A stretch of DNA of 64,000 nucleotides from Burkholderiales bacterium Ga0077543 (GCA_001464055.1 LNET01000105.1:24780-88779), one strand, 5' to 3'; counted from the first letter of the stretch, positions 49,694-58,667 are shown. Notes: generated from the sequence alone by a model not told the origin. A program made the numbers and translations.

Positions 49694-51682
49694 ATGCACT
49701 ACTTCGTCACCGGCGCCACCGGATTCATCGGCAAGCGTCTCGTCAAGGCCCTGCTGGCGCGCAAGGGCGCGGTCGTGCACTTCCTGGTTCGACCGGGCAG
49801 CGAGGGCAAGCTCGAGGCGCTGTACGACTACTGGGGCACCACGAAAGCGCGCGCGGTGCCCGTGACGGGCGACCTGACGGCGAAGAAGCTGGGCGTGGCC
49901 ACCGACACCCTGAAGGCCCTGAAGGGCCAGGTCGACCATGTGTTCCACCTGGCAGCGGTCTACGACCTGGGCGCCGACGAAGAGAGCCAGGTGCAGGTGA
50001 ACATCGAAGGCACGCGCAACCTGTGCGAGTTCGCCAAGGCCATCGACGCCGGCCACCTGCACCATGTGTCCAGCATTGCCGCGGCGGGCCTGTATGAAGG
50101 CGTGTTCCGCGAAGACATGTTCGACGAAGCCGAGGGCCTGGACCACCCTTACTTCATGACCAAGCACGAGAGCGAGAAGATCGTGCGCAAGGAATGCAAG
50201 CTGCCGTGGACGGTGTACCGCCCGGCGCTGGTGGTGGGCGACAGCAAGACCGGCGAGATGGACAAGATCGACGGGCCCTACTACTTCTTCAAGCTGATCC
50301 AGCGCATGCGACAGATCCTGCCGCCCTGGATGCCCAGCGTGGGCATCGAAGGCGGGCGCATCAACATCGTGCCGGTGGACTTCGTGGTGGCCTGCCTGGA
50401 CCACATCGCGCATTCGAAAGCCGAGCTCAAGGGCAAGTGCTTCCACCTCGTCGACCCGCAGGGCTACCGTGTGGGCGACGTGCTGGACATTTTCAGCAAG
50501 GCCGCTCACGCGCCGAAGATGAACCTGTTCGTGAACGCGGCGCTGCTCGGCTTCGTGCCCAAGAGCGTGAAGAAGGGGCTGATGGGCATTGCCCCGGTGC
50601 GCCGCATCCGCAACGCGGTGATGAAGGACCTGGGCCTGCCCGACGACATGTTCACGTTCATCAACTTCCCCACGCGCTACGACCGGCGCGAGCTGGACGC
50701 GGTGCTCAAGGGCAGTGGCATCGAATGCCCGAACCTGCGCGACTACGCCTGGGTGCTGTGGGACTACTGGGAACGCCACCTGGATCCGGACCTGTTCATC
50801 GACCGCAGCCTGCGTGGCACGGTGGCCGGCAAGGTGGTGCTGGTCACCGGCGGCAGCAGCGGCATCGGCCTGGCCGCGGCCCATAAATTCGCCGAGGCCG
50901 GCGCCATCACCCTGATCTGCGGCCGCGACCAGGACAAGCTCGACGAGGCCTGCAAGGAAGCCCAGGCCAAGGGCTACCAGTTCGTGGCCTACGCCGCCGA
51001 CATCGCCGACATGGCCGATTGCGACCGTTTCATCCAGCAGGTGATCGCCGACCACGGCGGTGTCGACTTCCTCATCAACAACGCCGGCCGTAGCATCCGG
51101 CGCGCCATCGAAAGCAGCTACGACCGCTTCCACGACTTCGAGCGCACGATGCAGCTGAACTACTTCGGCTGCCTGCGCGTGACCATGGGGCTGCTGCCAG
51201 GCATGACGGCGAAGAAGAAGGGGCACGTGGTCAACATCAGCAGCATCGGCGTGCTGACGAACGCGCCGCGCTTTTCGGCCTATGTCGCGAGCAAGGCCGC
51301 GCTGGACGCCTGGACGCGCTGCGCCAGCAGCGAGTTCGCCGACGTCGGTGTCACCTTCACCACCATCAACATGCCGCTGGTGCGCACGCCGATGATCGCG
51401 CCCACGCAGATCTACAAGAACGTGCCGACATTGGCGCCCGAGGAAGCCGCCGACATGATCGCCCAGGCCTGCATCGCCAAGCCGGTGCGAATCGCCACCC
51501 GGCTGGGCATCACCGGCCAGCTGATGCATGCACTCATGCCGCGGGTGGCGCAGATCGGCATGAACACCAGCTTCAGGATGTTCCCCGACTCTTCCGCCGC
51601 CAAGGGCGACAAGGCCGCCAAGCCGCAGCTCAGCGCCGAGGCCGTGGCCCTGCAGCAACTGATGCGGGGCATTCACTTCTAG
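49694..51682 (+). CDS. Two-domain fatty acyl-CoA reductase (alcohol-forming) / SDR
   Basis: 662 residues. Residues 1-370 form an NAD-binding-4/male-sterility type reductase (FVTGATGFIGKRLVKALL, YFMTKHESEK with Tyr/Lys). Residues about 375-662 form a classical short-chain dehydrogenase (VVLVTGGSSGIGLAAA, NNAGRSIRR, SAYVASKAAL with Tyr and Lys). Length, domain order and motifs resemble the Marinobacter enzyme that reduces acyl-CoA to fatty alcohol (recalled, not searched). With the WS/DGAT at 24 kb it would supply fatty alcohol for wax esters. It is divergent from the phasin. Confidence 0.88.
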   Translation: MHYFVTGATGFIGKRLVKALLARKGAVVHFLVRPGSEGKLEALYDYWGTTKARAVPVTGDLTAKKLGVATDTLKALKGQVDHVFHLAAVYDLGADEESQVQVNIEGTRNLCEFAKAIDAGHLHHVSSIAAAGLYEGVFREDMFDEAEGLDHPYFMTKHESEKIVRKECKLPWTVYRPALVVGDSKTGEMDKIDGPYYFFKLIQRMRQILPPWMPSVGIEGGRINIVPVDFVVACLDHIAHSKAELKGKCFHLVDPQGYRVGDVLDIFSKAAHAPKMNLFVNAALLGFVPKSVKKGLMGIAPVRRIRNAVMKDLGLPDDMFTFINFPTRYDRRELDAVLKGSGIECPNLRDYAWVLWDYWERHLDPDLFIDRSLRGTVAGKVVLVTGGSSGIGLAAAHKFAEAGAITLICGRDQDKLDEACKEAQAKGYQFVAYAADIADMADCDRFIQQVIADHGGVDFLINNAGRSIRRAIESSYDRFHDFERTMQLNYFGCLRVTMGLLPGMTAKKKGHVVNISSIGVLTNAPRFSAYVASKAALDAWTRCASSEFADVGVTFTTINMPLVRTPMIAPTQIYKNVPTLAPEEAADMIAQACIAKPVRIATRLGITGQLMHALMPRVAQIGMNTSFRMFPDSSAAKGDKAAKPQLSAEAVALQQLMRGIHF

Positions 51683-51722
51683 GCAAAATCCCGGCATCAA
51701 CTCTTGCCCGAAGGACACCCAC

Positions 51723-52529
51723 ATGCCTGCGAAGACACTCGTCACCCGCCCCAGGCTGCAGCGCCGCGAACTGCTGTTGGCCGCAGCAATGCTGCCCTGG
51801 CTGGCACCGGCCGGTGCGCTGGCCCAGGGCAGCAACACCATCACGACCCTGGGCGTGTTCTCCTTGCTGGGCGACGGTCTGCAGATCACGCTGCCGGGCG
51901 TCATCACCGACACGCGCCTGGACCGCAACATGCGCGAAAGCCTGCCCACGCGCGACATCGGGTTCGACCAGGCAGCGCTGCGTGCGGTCACCGACTACAT
52001 GGCGCGCCAGCGTTCCGGTACCAAGCTGCAGATGTTCCGCGCCACCACGCCGCTGTCGCTGCCCGACCAGCGGGCGGTGGCCGAAGGCGCAACCCGGGCG
52101 GAACTGCCTGCCTGGATCATCGAAGCCATCAACAGCGCCAAGCTGAGCCATGTGCTGCTGATCACCCGTCACCGCGGTGACGCCGCATTCCCCGTGACCG
52201 ACGGCTACACCGTCGGCCGTGGCACGGTCGAAGGCATCGGCTACTACCTGGACGCGGACACCGAGATCAAGAACAAGGACACCGGCATGACCAGCCAGGG
52301 ATTCCTGGGGGCTTACACGATGATGCGCCTGCAGTTGATCAACGGCATCACGGGCGACCTGGTCGGCAGCCAGGACGTCCGCGCCGGTCGCGCCTATGCC
52401 GGGCGCCGTGACGTCGAGGCCGAGAACGTCTGGAACGCGCTGACGCCCACCGAAAAGGTCGACGCCCTGCGCGAGATGGTGCGCGAAAACGTGGCGCGGG
52501 TGCTGCCACTGGTGATGGCCAAGGCCTGA
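51723..52529 (+). CDS. Exported hypothetical protein, possible Tat substrate
   Basis: 268 residues. The N-terminus LQRRELLLAAAMLPWLAPAGALAQ has a twin-arginine pair followed by a hydrophobic segment and an Ala-x-Ala cleavage site, so export by the TatABC system in this window is possible. The mature part has repeated GDGLQITLPGVITDTRLDRN and DGYTVGRGTVEGIGYY blocks with no recognised domain. It follows the acyl-CoA reductase by 40 bp and may be cotranscribed with it. Function unknown. Confidence 0.6.
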   Translation: MPAKTLVTRPRLQRRELLLAAAMLPWLAPAGALAQGSNTITTLGVFSLLGDGLQITLPGVITDTRLDRNMRESLPTRDIGFDQAALRAVTDYMARQRSGTKLQMFRATTPLSLPDQRAVAEGATRAELPAWIIEAINSAKLSHVLLITRHRGDAAFPVTDGYTVGRGTVEGIGYYLDADTEIKNKDTGMTSQGFLGAYTMMRLQLINGITGDLVGSQDVRAGRAYAGRRDVEAENVWNALTPTEKVDALREMVRENVARVLPLVMAKA

Positions 52530-52557
52530 AAACAGCGGCTGCGGCCGCCGGGCTGGT

Positions 52558-53604
52558 TCAGGCAGCCGCCACCTGCAGCACCAGCTTGCCGAAGTTTTCG
52601 CCACTGAACAGCTTGGGCAGCGTGCCGGGAAACGCCGCCACGCCACCTTCGACCACGTCTTCGCGGCTTTTCATGCGGCCGTCCTTCAGGTAGCCGGCCA
52701 TTTCGGCCACGGCCAGGTGGTAGCGGTCGGCATAGTCGAACACGACGATGCCCTCCATTCGGGCGCGGTTCACCAGCAGCGACAGGTAGTTCTTCGGCCC
52801 CTGCACCGGCGTGGTGTTGTTGTACTGGCTGATGGCGCCGCAGATGACGATGCGTGCGCGCTTGTTGATGCGGGTGAGCACGGTGTCCAGGATCTCGCCG
52901 CCGACGTTGTCGAAGTAGATGTCCACGCCTTCGGGGCAATGCTGCTTCAGGCCGTCCTTCACGCTGCCCGACTTGTAGTCGATGCAGGCATCGAAGCCCA
53001 GTTCCTTGACCACCCACGCGCATTTCGCGGGGCCGCCGGCGATGCCCACGACGCGGCAGCCCTTGATCCTGGCGATCTGCCCCACCGTCTGACCGACGGC
53101 CCCGGCTGCGCCTGACACCACCAGCGTTTCACCCGCCTTCGGCTGGCCTACGTCCATCAGGCCGAAGTAGCCGGTCATGCCGGGCATGCCCAGGACGTTC
53201 AGCCATTGCCCCAGCGTCCCCAGGCGCAGGTCGATCTTCGCCAGACCCGAGCGCTTCACCTGGTCGGCGGCCACCAACCAGTATTCCTGCACGCCAGGGC
53301 CGCCGCTGACGTGGTCGCCGACCTCGAAGCCCGGATGCTTCGACGCCACGATGACGCCCACGCCGCCAGCGCGCATGACTTCGCCGATGGCCACGGGCGG
53401 GATGTAGCTCTTGCCTTCGTTCATCCAGCCGCGCATGGCGGGATCGAGCGACAGGGCCAGTGTCCTCACCAGCACCCCGCCTTCGGCCGGCTCGACCACT
53501 GGCGATTCGCTGAACTGCCAGCACTCGGGCCCGGGCAGGCCCTGCGGGCGGGCGGCCAGACGAACCTGATGATTGACGAGGGTGGCAAGCGGGGCATGAA
53601 CCAT
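52558..53604 (-). CDS. NADP-dependent zinc-free medium-chain oxidoreductase (YncB/PTGR type)
   Basis: 348 residues of the medium-chain reductase superfamily. TLALSLDPAMRGWMNE, MPGMTGYFGLMDVG, VSGAAGAVGQTVGQIARIKG (nucleotide-binding) and GVDIYFDNVGG are typical of the leukotriene B4 12-hydroxydehydrogenase/curcumin-reductase group. No zinc ligands are visible. ATG 53604 is chosen because it starts MVHAPLATLVN before the conserved block. These enzymes reduce alpha,beta-unsaturated carbonyls with NADPH. Confidence 0.88.
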   Translation of the reverse strand: MVHAPLATLVNHQVRLAARPQGLPGPECWQFSESPVVEPAEGGVLVRTLALSLDPAMRGWMNEGKSYIPPVAIGEVMRAGGVGVIVASKHPGFEVGDHVSGGPGVQEYWLVAADQVKRSGLAKIDLRLGTLGQWLNVLGMPGMTGYFGLMDVGQPKAGETLVVSGAAGAVGQTVGQIARIKGCRVVGIAGGPAKCAWVVKELGFDACIDYKSGSVKDGLKQHCPEGVDIYFDNVGGEILDTVLTRINKRARIVICGAISQYNNTTPVQGPKNYLSLLVNRARMEGIVVFDYADRYHLAVAEMAGYLKDGRMKSREDVVEGGVAAFPGTLPKLFSGENFGKLVLQVAAA

Positions 53605-53699
53605 GACTGTCTCCGGGTGTTCTGGAACGAGCCGGGCATGGTAGGCCCGGGCTGCAACCGGGCGCGTCACGCGCGCGACGGCACCCCGCCCGCCGACCG

Positions 53700-53978
53700 C
53701 TATTTCTCCAGCCGCACCACGGTGTACTGGCCGTTCACCTTTTCAGCGACGAACCGCACCTTCTGGCCAGGCGCCAGGCCGTCCAGCCAGGTCCGGTCGG
53801 TCACGCGGAAATTCATGGTCATGGCGGGCATGTCCAGGTTCTTCAATTCTTCGTGCTTCAGCGTGAGCTTCCCGCCGCTCTTGTCGACTTTCACGACCTC
53901 GCCCGCAGTGAGCGCCGTCTGGGCCAGGACGACCCCCGCAAGCAGCGCAGCGGCAACAGCGGCAATCAGGGTTTTCAA
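53700..53978 (-). CDS. CusF-like periplasmic copper-binding protein
   Basis: 92 residues with a signal peptide (TLIAAVAAALLAGVVLAQ). The OB-fold core KLTLKHEELKNLDMPAMTMNF carries the His and Met-x-Met of CusF. The Trp that stacks on Cu(I) in E. coli CusF is replaced by Met (DMPAMTM), a variant I recall among betaproteobacterial homologues. It is 95 bp upstream of the reductase gene and shows no adjacent CusCBA genes. Confidence 0.85.
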   Translation of the reverse strand: MKTLIAAVAAALLAGVVLAQTALTAGEVVKVDKSGGKLTLKHEELKNLDMPAMTMNFRVTDRTWLDGLAPGQKVRFVAEKVNGQYTVVRLEK

Positions 53979-54151
53979 GAGCGTGCCTCCGAGGCATCGG
54001 CGACTTGTGCCGACCTTGTTGAGAGCCCTGAGCTGGCCAAAGGTTCCCGGCCCGGAACTGGCGGGCAGCGCAAGACATCGGGTCCGGCCCGTCGACCCTG
54101 CCCGGGATTCCTACAATCTGGTCCATTCCAGCTTGCCTCGCCCGCCCCGCC

Positions 54152-55054
54152 ATGAGCACCACCGACCCCGACCTGAGCCACATCACCCCGCGCGACCAGG
54201 CCGAGATCCTGGCCCAGGCCCTGCCCTACATCCGCAAGTTCCACGGCAAGACGCTGGTCATCAAGTACGGCGGCAACGCCATGACCGACCCGGCGCTGCA
54301 GCAGGACTTCGCCGAGGACGTGGTCCTGCTGAAACTGGTGGGCATGAACCCCATCGTCGTGCACGGCGGCGGACCGCAGATCGATGAAGCGCTGTCGCGC
54401 CTGGGCAAGAAGGGCACCTTCATCCAGGGCATGCGCGTCACCGATGAAGAGACGATGGAAGTCGTCGAATGGGTGCTGGCCGGCCAGGTGCAGCAGGACA
54501 TCGTGGGCCTGATCAACGCCGCTGGCGGCAAGGCCGTGGGCCTGACCGGACGCGATGGCGGGCTGATCCGCGCCCACCAGATGAAGCTGGCCGACCGCAA
54601 CGACCCGGCCGTCGAGCACGACATCGGCCAGGTCGGCGAAATCACCTCGATCGACCCCAGCGTGGTGAAGGCGTTGCAGGACGACCAGTTCATCCCTGTC
54701 ATCAGCCCCATCGGCTTCGGCGAACGAAACGAAAGCTACAACATCAACGCCGACCTGGTGGCTGCCAAGCTGGCCACGGTGCTGAGGGCCGAAAAGCTGG
54801 TGATGCTGACCAACATCAAGGGCGTGCTCGACAAGGCCGGGCAGCTGATCACCGAGCTGACACCCCGCCAGATCGACGAGCTCATCGCCGACGGCACCAT
54901 CAGCGGCGGCATGCTGCCGAAGCTGGCCGGTGCCATCGACGCGGCCAAGAGCGGCGTCAATGCCGTGCACGTGGTCGACGGGCGCGTACCGCATGCCATG
55001 CTCCTGGAGATCCTGACCGACCAGGCCTATGGCACGATGATCCGCAGCCACTGA
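54152..55054 (+). CDS. argB: Acetylglutamate kinase
   Basis: Second step of arginine synthesis. The 300-residue kinase has VIKYGGNAMTD (ATP/substrate loop), VVLLKLVGMNPIVVHGGGPQI, and SGGMLPKLAGAIDAA at the C-terminus. No long extra N-terminal helix that would mark arginine inhibition can be judged by eye. It overlaps the next gene by one base (TGATG). Confidence 0.97.
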   Translation: MSTTDPDLSHITPRDQAEILAQALPYIRKFHGKTLVIKYGGNAMTDPALQQDFAEDVVLLKLVGMNPIVVHGGGPQIDEALSRLGKKGTFIQGMRVTDEETMEVVEWVLAGQVQQDIVGLINAAGGKAVGLTGRDGGLIRAHQMKLADRNDPAVEHDIGQVGEITSIDPSVVKALQDDQFIPVISPIGFGERNESYNINADLVAAKLATVLRAEKLVMLTNIKGVLDKAGQLITELTPRQIDELIADGTISGGMLPKLAGAIDAAKSGVNAVHVVDGRVPHAMLLEILTDQAYGTMIRSH

Positions 55055-55749
55055 TGGCGCCGGCCCGGGCCCCCCGGACAGATGCCCGCGTCTGGCTCTT
55101 CGACCTGGACGACACGCTGCACGACGCCGGTACCGCCGCCATGCCGCAACTGGTGGAGGCGATGACGGACTACGTGGCCGAACACGTGGGTGTTCCGCCG
55201 GCCGAGGCCACGGCCTTGCGCAGGACCTACTGGGCGAAGTACGGTGCCACGCTGCTGGGCCTGGTGCGCCACCATGGCGTGCAGCCCGCGCATTTCCTGC
55301 ACCACACCCACCTGCTGCCGGGCCTGGAAGGCCGGCTGCACGCGCACGTGGCCGACCTCCATGCGCTGGCGCGCCTGCCCGGACGCAAGTACATCCTGAC
55401 CAATGCGCCGCTGGCCTACGCCCGCAGGGTGCTGAGCAGCTTGGGCATGCAGCGGCTGTTCGACGGACTGCTGTCGATCGAGGACATGCACATGTTCGGC
55501 CAGCTGCGCCCCAAGCCCGACGCCCGCATGCTCCGCCGCACGGCAGCGCGCCTGAAAGTGCCGCCGCACCGCTGCACGCTGGTGGAAGACACGCTCGTCC
55601 ACCAGAAGGCGGCATGCCGCGTGGGGATGCACACGGCCTGGATGCAACGCTGGCTGGGGCCGCGGGCGGGGCGCCACCGGCCATTGCGGCCAGCCTACGT
55701 GGGGCGGCGGATCCGTGGTGTGCACGAGCTGCTCAAACCCGGACGCTGA
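55054..55749 (+). CDS. Pyrimidine 5'-nucleotidase-like HAD hydrolase
   Basis: 231 residues. Motif I VWLFDLDDTLHDA (two catalytic Asp), motif II ILTNAP, and motif III RPKPDARML with EDTLVH fit the Sdt1-like pyrimidine 5'-nucleotidase group of HAD enzymes. It follows argB directly, which is typical in Burkholderiales. The C-terminal 25 residues are basic and of uncertain role. Confidence 0.9.
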   Translation: MAPARAPRTDARVWLFDLDDTLHDAGTAAMPQLVEAMTDYVAEHVGVPPAEATALRRTYWAKYGATLLGLVRHHGVQPAHFLHHTHLLPGLEGRLHAHVADLHALARLPGRKYILTNAPLAYARRVLSSLGMQRLFDGLLSIEDMHMFGQLRPKPDARMLRRTAARLKVPPHRCTLVEDTLVHQKAACRVGMHTAWMQRWLGPRAGRHRPLRPAYVGRRIRGVHELLKPGR

Positions 55750-55795
55750 GCCGGCACCCACCGGCCATTTCTGGATGTCCGCTTGGTGTTTACCT

Positions 55796-55811
55796 GCAAG
55801 CGAGTGCTTGC
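55796..55811. promoter_or_regulatory. Palindrome upstream of slmA
   Basis: GCAAGC-GAGT-GCTTGC is a perfect 6-bp inverted repeat with a 4-bp centre, 78 bp before the slmA ATG. It could be an operator for the TetR-type SlmA or another regulator. It differs from the E. coli SlmA site GTGAGTACTCAC, so autoregulation is speculative. Confidence 0.35.
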
Positions 55812-55888
55812 CCCCACTGTGCCAGAATGTTTTTTCGAGTTTGTCCCACCCGCACGCCCCAGCGGCCAACCCCCTCGCCCACGTTTCC

Positions 55889-56557
55889 ATGGCCGACCTG
55901 CCCGATGACTTGCCGCTGGCCGGACCCGATGACGTGGTGGAACCCGTCGTCACCAAGCTGGCCCAGGCACCCACGCGTACACGCCCGAAACCGGGCGAGC
56001 GCCGCGTGCAGATCCTGCAGACGCTGGCCCGCATGCTGGAACAGCCCGGCGCCGAGCGCATCACCACCGCTGCGCTGGCGGCGCGGCTGGAAGTCAGCGA
56101 AGCCGCGCTCTATCGCCACTTTGCCAGCAAGGCGCAGATGTTCGAAGGGCTGATCGAGTTCATCGAGTCCAGCGTCTTCACCCTGGTGAACCAGCTCGTC
56201 GAGCGCGAACCCTCGCCGTCGCTGCAGGCCCAGAAGATCACCACCGTGCTGCTGCAGTTCGGCGAGAAGAACCCGGGCATGGTGCGGGTGATGGTGGGCG
56301 ACGCGCTGGTGTTCGAGCACGAGCGCCTGACGGCGCGTATGAACCAGTTCTTCGACCGGGTGGAATCCCATCTGCGCCAATGCCTGCGCGCAGCAGCCGA
56401 GGCCGCGGGCTCGAGCACGCCCACGGTCGACGCCCAGGCCCTGGCCTCGGCGCTGACGGCGCTGGCGGTGGGCCGTCTGCAGCGCTACGCGCGCAGCGGC
56501 TTCAAGCGCCTGCCCACCGAACACCTGGACCTGGCGCTGCAACGCCTGACCGCCTGA
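55889..56557 (+). CDS. slmA: Nucleoid occlusion factor SlmA (TetR family)
   Basis: 222 residues. RRVQILQTLARMLEQPGAER and EVSEAALYRHFASKAQMFEG match the SlmA helix-turn-helix. LIEFIESSVFTLVNQLVERE, QFGEKNPGMVRVMVGDALVF and FEHERLTARMNQFFDRVE match its dimer/FtsZ face. SlmA blocks FtsZ rings over the nucleoid. An N-terminal extension of about 35 residues (LPLAGPDDVVEPVVTKLAQA) precedes the domain and is not seen in the E. coli protein. The palindrome at 55,796 lies upstream. Confidence 0.88.
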   Translation: MADLPDDLPLAGPDDVVEPVVTKLAQAPTRTRPKPGERRVQILQTLARMLEQPGAERITTAALAARLEVSEAALYRHFASKAQMFEGLIEFIESSVFTLVNQLVEREPSPSLQAQKITTVLLQFGEKNPGMVRVMVGDALVFEHERLTARMNQFFDRVESHLRQCLRAAAEAAGSSTPTVDAQALASALTALAVGRLQRYARSGFKRLPTEHLDLALQRLTA

Positions 56558-56562
56558 AGGCC

Positions 56563-57258
56563 GTGACCGGGCCGGAAGCAGCCGCGCCGGTGGCGGCCGG
56601 CTTTACCGTGGGGGGTGCGCAGTTGCGCCTGCTGCCCGAACGCGCCGTGCACCTGCCGCAAGCCGCCACGCTGCTGGTGGCCGACGCCCACATCGGCAAG
56701 GCGCAGTCGTTCCGCCGGCTCGGGGTGCCCGTGCCCAGCGGCACCACCGCCGAGGGTCTGGCCCGGCTGACGGCGCTCCTGCAAGCGACGAGCGCCCGCC
56801 GCATCGTCTTTCTGGGCGACCTTCTGCATGCGGCCAGTGGTCGCAGTGCCGCGGTGCTCTCGACCGTGACGGCATGGCGCGAACGCAACAGCCAGATCGA
56901 AATGCTGCTGGTACGTGGCAACCACGACCGCCATGCCGGCGACCCCCCGGCGGCGTGGGGTGTGCGCTGCGTGGACGAACCCTTCCACCTGCCTGGCCTG
57001 CCCGGGCTGGCACTGGCCCACCACCCCGAAGCGGTGGACGGCGCGTATGTGCTGGCTGGCCATGTTCACCCGGCGGTGATGCTGGGCGGCCGTGCGCGCC
57101 AGCGCCTGCGCCTGCCGTGCTTCCACTTCGGGCTGCACGTGGGTCTGCTGCCGGCCTTTGGCGGGTTCACCGGCAGCCATGTCCTTCAGCCGGCACCTGA
57201 CGATGCGGTATTCGTCATCGCCGGCGACGAGGTGCGGCGACTGAAGGGCGGCGCCTGA
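56563..57258 (+). CDS. PdeM-like metallophosphoesterase
   Basis: 231 residues with the metal-binding blocks ADAHIGK, GDLLHAA, RGNHDR and AGHVHPAV. This is the COG1407 family (also called ligase-associated DNA damage response endonuclease PdeM). GTG at 56563, five bases after the slmA stop, is chosen because AAGG precedes it and no ATG fits. Substrate unknown; it may be part of a DNA repair system with a ligase not in this window. Confidence 0.85.
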   Translation: MTGPEAAAPVAAGFTVGGAQLRLLPERAVHLPQAATLLVADAHIGKAQSFRRLGVPVPSGTTAEGLARLTALLQATSARRIVFLGDLLHAASGRSAAVLSTVTAWRERNSQIEMLLVRGNHDRHAGDPPAAWGVRCVDEPFHLPGLPGLALAHHPEAVDGAYVLAGHVHPAVMLGGRARQRLRLPCFHFGLHVGLLPAFGGFTGSHVLQPAPDDAVFVIAGDEVRRLKGGA

Positions 57259-57282
57259 AACACGGCGCCTAAACTCCGGAGC

Positions 57283-58161
57283 ATGAACCCTGCCTTCGAG
57301 CACCTGCTGGTGCGTGCCGAGTCCCTGTTGTCGCGCCTGGAAGCACTGCTGCCGCATGCGGCCGACCCACCCGACTGGAACGCGTCCATCGCCTTTCGCT
57401 ACCGCAAGCGCGGCGGCCTGCATGCCGCAGGCGTGCTGGAACCGGTGCGCCACGTGGCCGGCATCCGCCTGGTCGACCTGAAGGAAGTGGATGCGCAGAA
57501 GGAACGCCTGCTGCGCAACACCCGGCAGTTTGTCGCCGGACAGGGTGCAAACAACGTGCTGCTGACGGGCGCGCGCGGCACGGGCAAGAGTTCGCTGGTC
57601 AAGGCCGTGCTGAACGAGTTTGCGCCGCAGGGGCTGCGCCTGATCGAGGTCGACAAGGCCGACCTGGTCGACCTGCCCGACCTCATCGACCTCGTCGACG
57701 GCCGCCCCGAGCGCTTCATCGTCTTCTGCGACGACCTGAGCTTCGACGACGGCGAGCCCGGCTACAAGGCGCTCAAGAGCGTGCTCGACGGCAGCGTGGC
57801 GGCGGCGGGCGACAACCTGCTGATCTATGCCACGAGCAACCGCCGCCACCTGCTGCCGGAATACATGAAGGAAAACCTGAGCTACCAGCACACCGAAGAC
57901 GGCGAGGTCCACCCGGGAGAGGGCGTGGAGGAAAAGATCTCGCTGTCCGAGCGGTTTGGGCTTTGGGTGAGCTTCTACCCGTTCACACAGGCCGAGTACC
58001 TGGCCATCGTGGCCCAGTGGCTGCGCCACTTCGGGCTCGACGAGGACGCGATCGTCGCAGCTCGTCAGGAATCCCTGGTGTGGGCTCTGGAACGGGGCTC
58101 ACGGTCAGGCCGTGTGGCCCAGCAGTTCGCGCGCGACTACTCGGGGCGGCGCGATGGCTGA
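57283..58161 (+). CDS. DUF815-family AAA ATPase (COG2607)
   Basis: A 292-residue P-loop protein. Walker A is GARGTGKSSLVKAV, Walker B FIVFCDDLSFDD, and sensor-like LIYATSNRRHLLP. The DNLLIYATSNRRHL and LSERFGLWVSFYPFTQ stretches are characteristic of the uncharacterised DUF815 ATPases found next to mutT in betaproteobacteria. Its stop overlaps the Nudix start by 8 bp. Function unknown. Confidence 0.85.
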   Translation: MNPAFEHLLVRAESLLSRLEALLPHAADPPDWNASIAFRYRKRGGLHAAGVLEPVRHVAGIRLVDLKEVDAQKERLLRNTRQFVAGQGANNVLLTGARGTGKSSLVKAVLNEFAPQGLRLIEVDKADLVDLPDLIDLVDGRPERFIVFCDDLSFDDGEPGYKALKSVLDGSVAAAGDNLLIYATSNRRHLLPEYMKENLSYQHTEDGEVHPGEGVEEKISLSERFGLWVSFYPFTQAEYLAIVAQWLRHFGLDEDAIVAARQESLVWALERGSRSGRVAQQFARDYSGRRDG

Positions 58162-58657
58162 GCGAAGCGGCCGGGACGTCGGGAACCAGGAGGGGCGACG
58201 TCCGGTGGACGTCGGGAACCAGGAGGGGCGACGTCCGGTGGACGTCGCGGTGGGCGTGCTCATCGACGGCCAGGGCCGCTTCCTGCTGACCACGCGCCCG
58301 CCCGGCAAGGTCTACGCCGGCTGCTGGGAATTCCCGGGTGGCAAGCTCGAGCCCGGCGAGACCGTCGAACAGGCGCTGCGGCGTGAACTGCAGGAAGAAC
58401 TGGGCATCACGATCGGCACGCCCCAGCCCTGGCAGCAGGAGGTGTTCGACTACCCGCATGCCCTGGTGCGGCTGCACTTCTGCAAGGTCTTCGACTGGCA
58501 GGGCGACTTCGAGATGCGCGAAGGCCAGGCGATGGCCTGGCAGACCCTGCCGGTGGCGGTGACGCCGGTGCTGCCCGGCACCGTGCCGGTGCTGGGCTGG
58601 TTTGCCCAGGAACAGGGGTTCAGCGGCGCCACCCACCTGACCGCGGCAATTGGCTAG
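58154..58657 (+). CDS. Nudix hydrolase (MutT-like) with repeat-expanded N-terminus
   Basis: A 167-residue protein. Residues about 30-160 are a Nudix domain with the box GGKLEPGETVEQA ... RRELQEELGI (all key Glu/Arg residues present). WEFPGGK is like MutT, which removes 8-oxo-dGTP; mutM and mutY are also in this window. The N-terminus before VAVGVLIDGQGRFLL carries two DVGNQEGRRPV repeats that are not part of the domain. Its start overlaps the DUF815 gene by 8 bp. Confidence 0.88.
   Translation: MAERSGRDVGNQEGRRPVDVGNQEGRRPVDVAVGVLIDGQGRFLLTTRPPGKVYAGCWEFPGGKLEPGETVEQALRRELQEELGITIGTPQPWQQEVFDYPHALVRLHFCKVFDWQGDFEMREGQAMAWQTLPVAVTPVLPGTVPVLGWFAQEQGFSGATHLTAAIG
58175..58246 (+). repeat. 33-bp tandem duplication in the Nudix gene
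   Basis: Two perfect 33-bp copies (58175-58207 and 58208-58240), then the first six bases of a third, lie at the start of the Nudix gene. The unit is in frame and encodes DVGNQEGRRPV twice. Each copy junction contains GACGTCC-GGT-GGACGTC, a perfect 7-bp hairpin (58197-58213 and 58230-58246). Confidence 0.9.
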
Positions 58658-58667
58658 ACTGCCCGTC

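Noticed and set aside
55830..55835. T-run after the GCAAGC palindrome as a terminator of the 5'-nucleotidase gene
   Set aside because: The T-run is 18 bases away from the hairpin arm, too far for a Rho-independent terminator.
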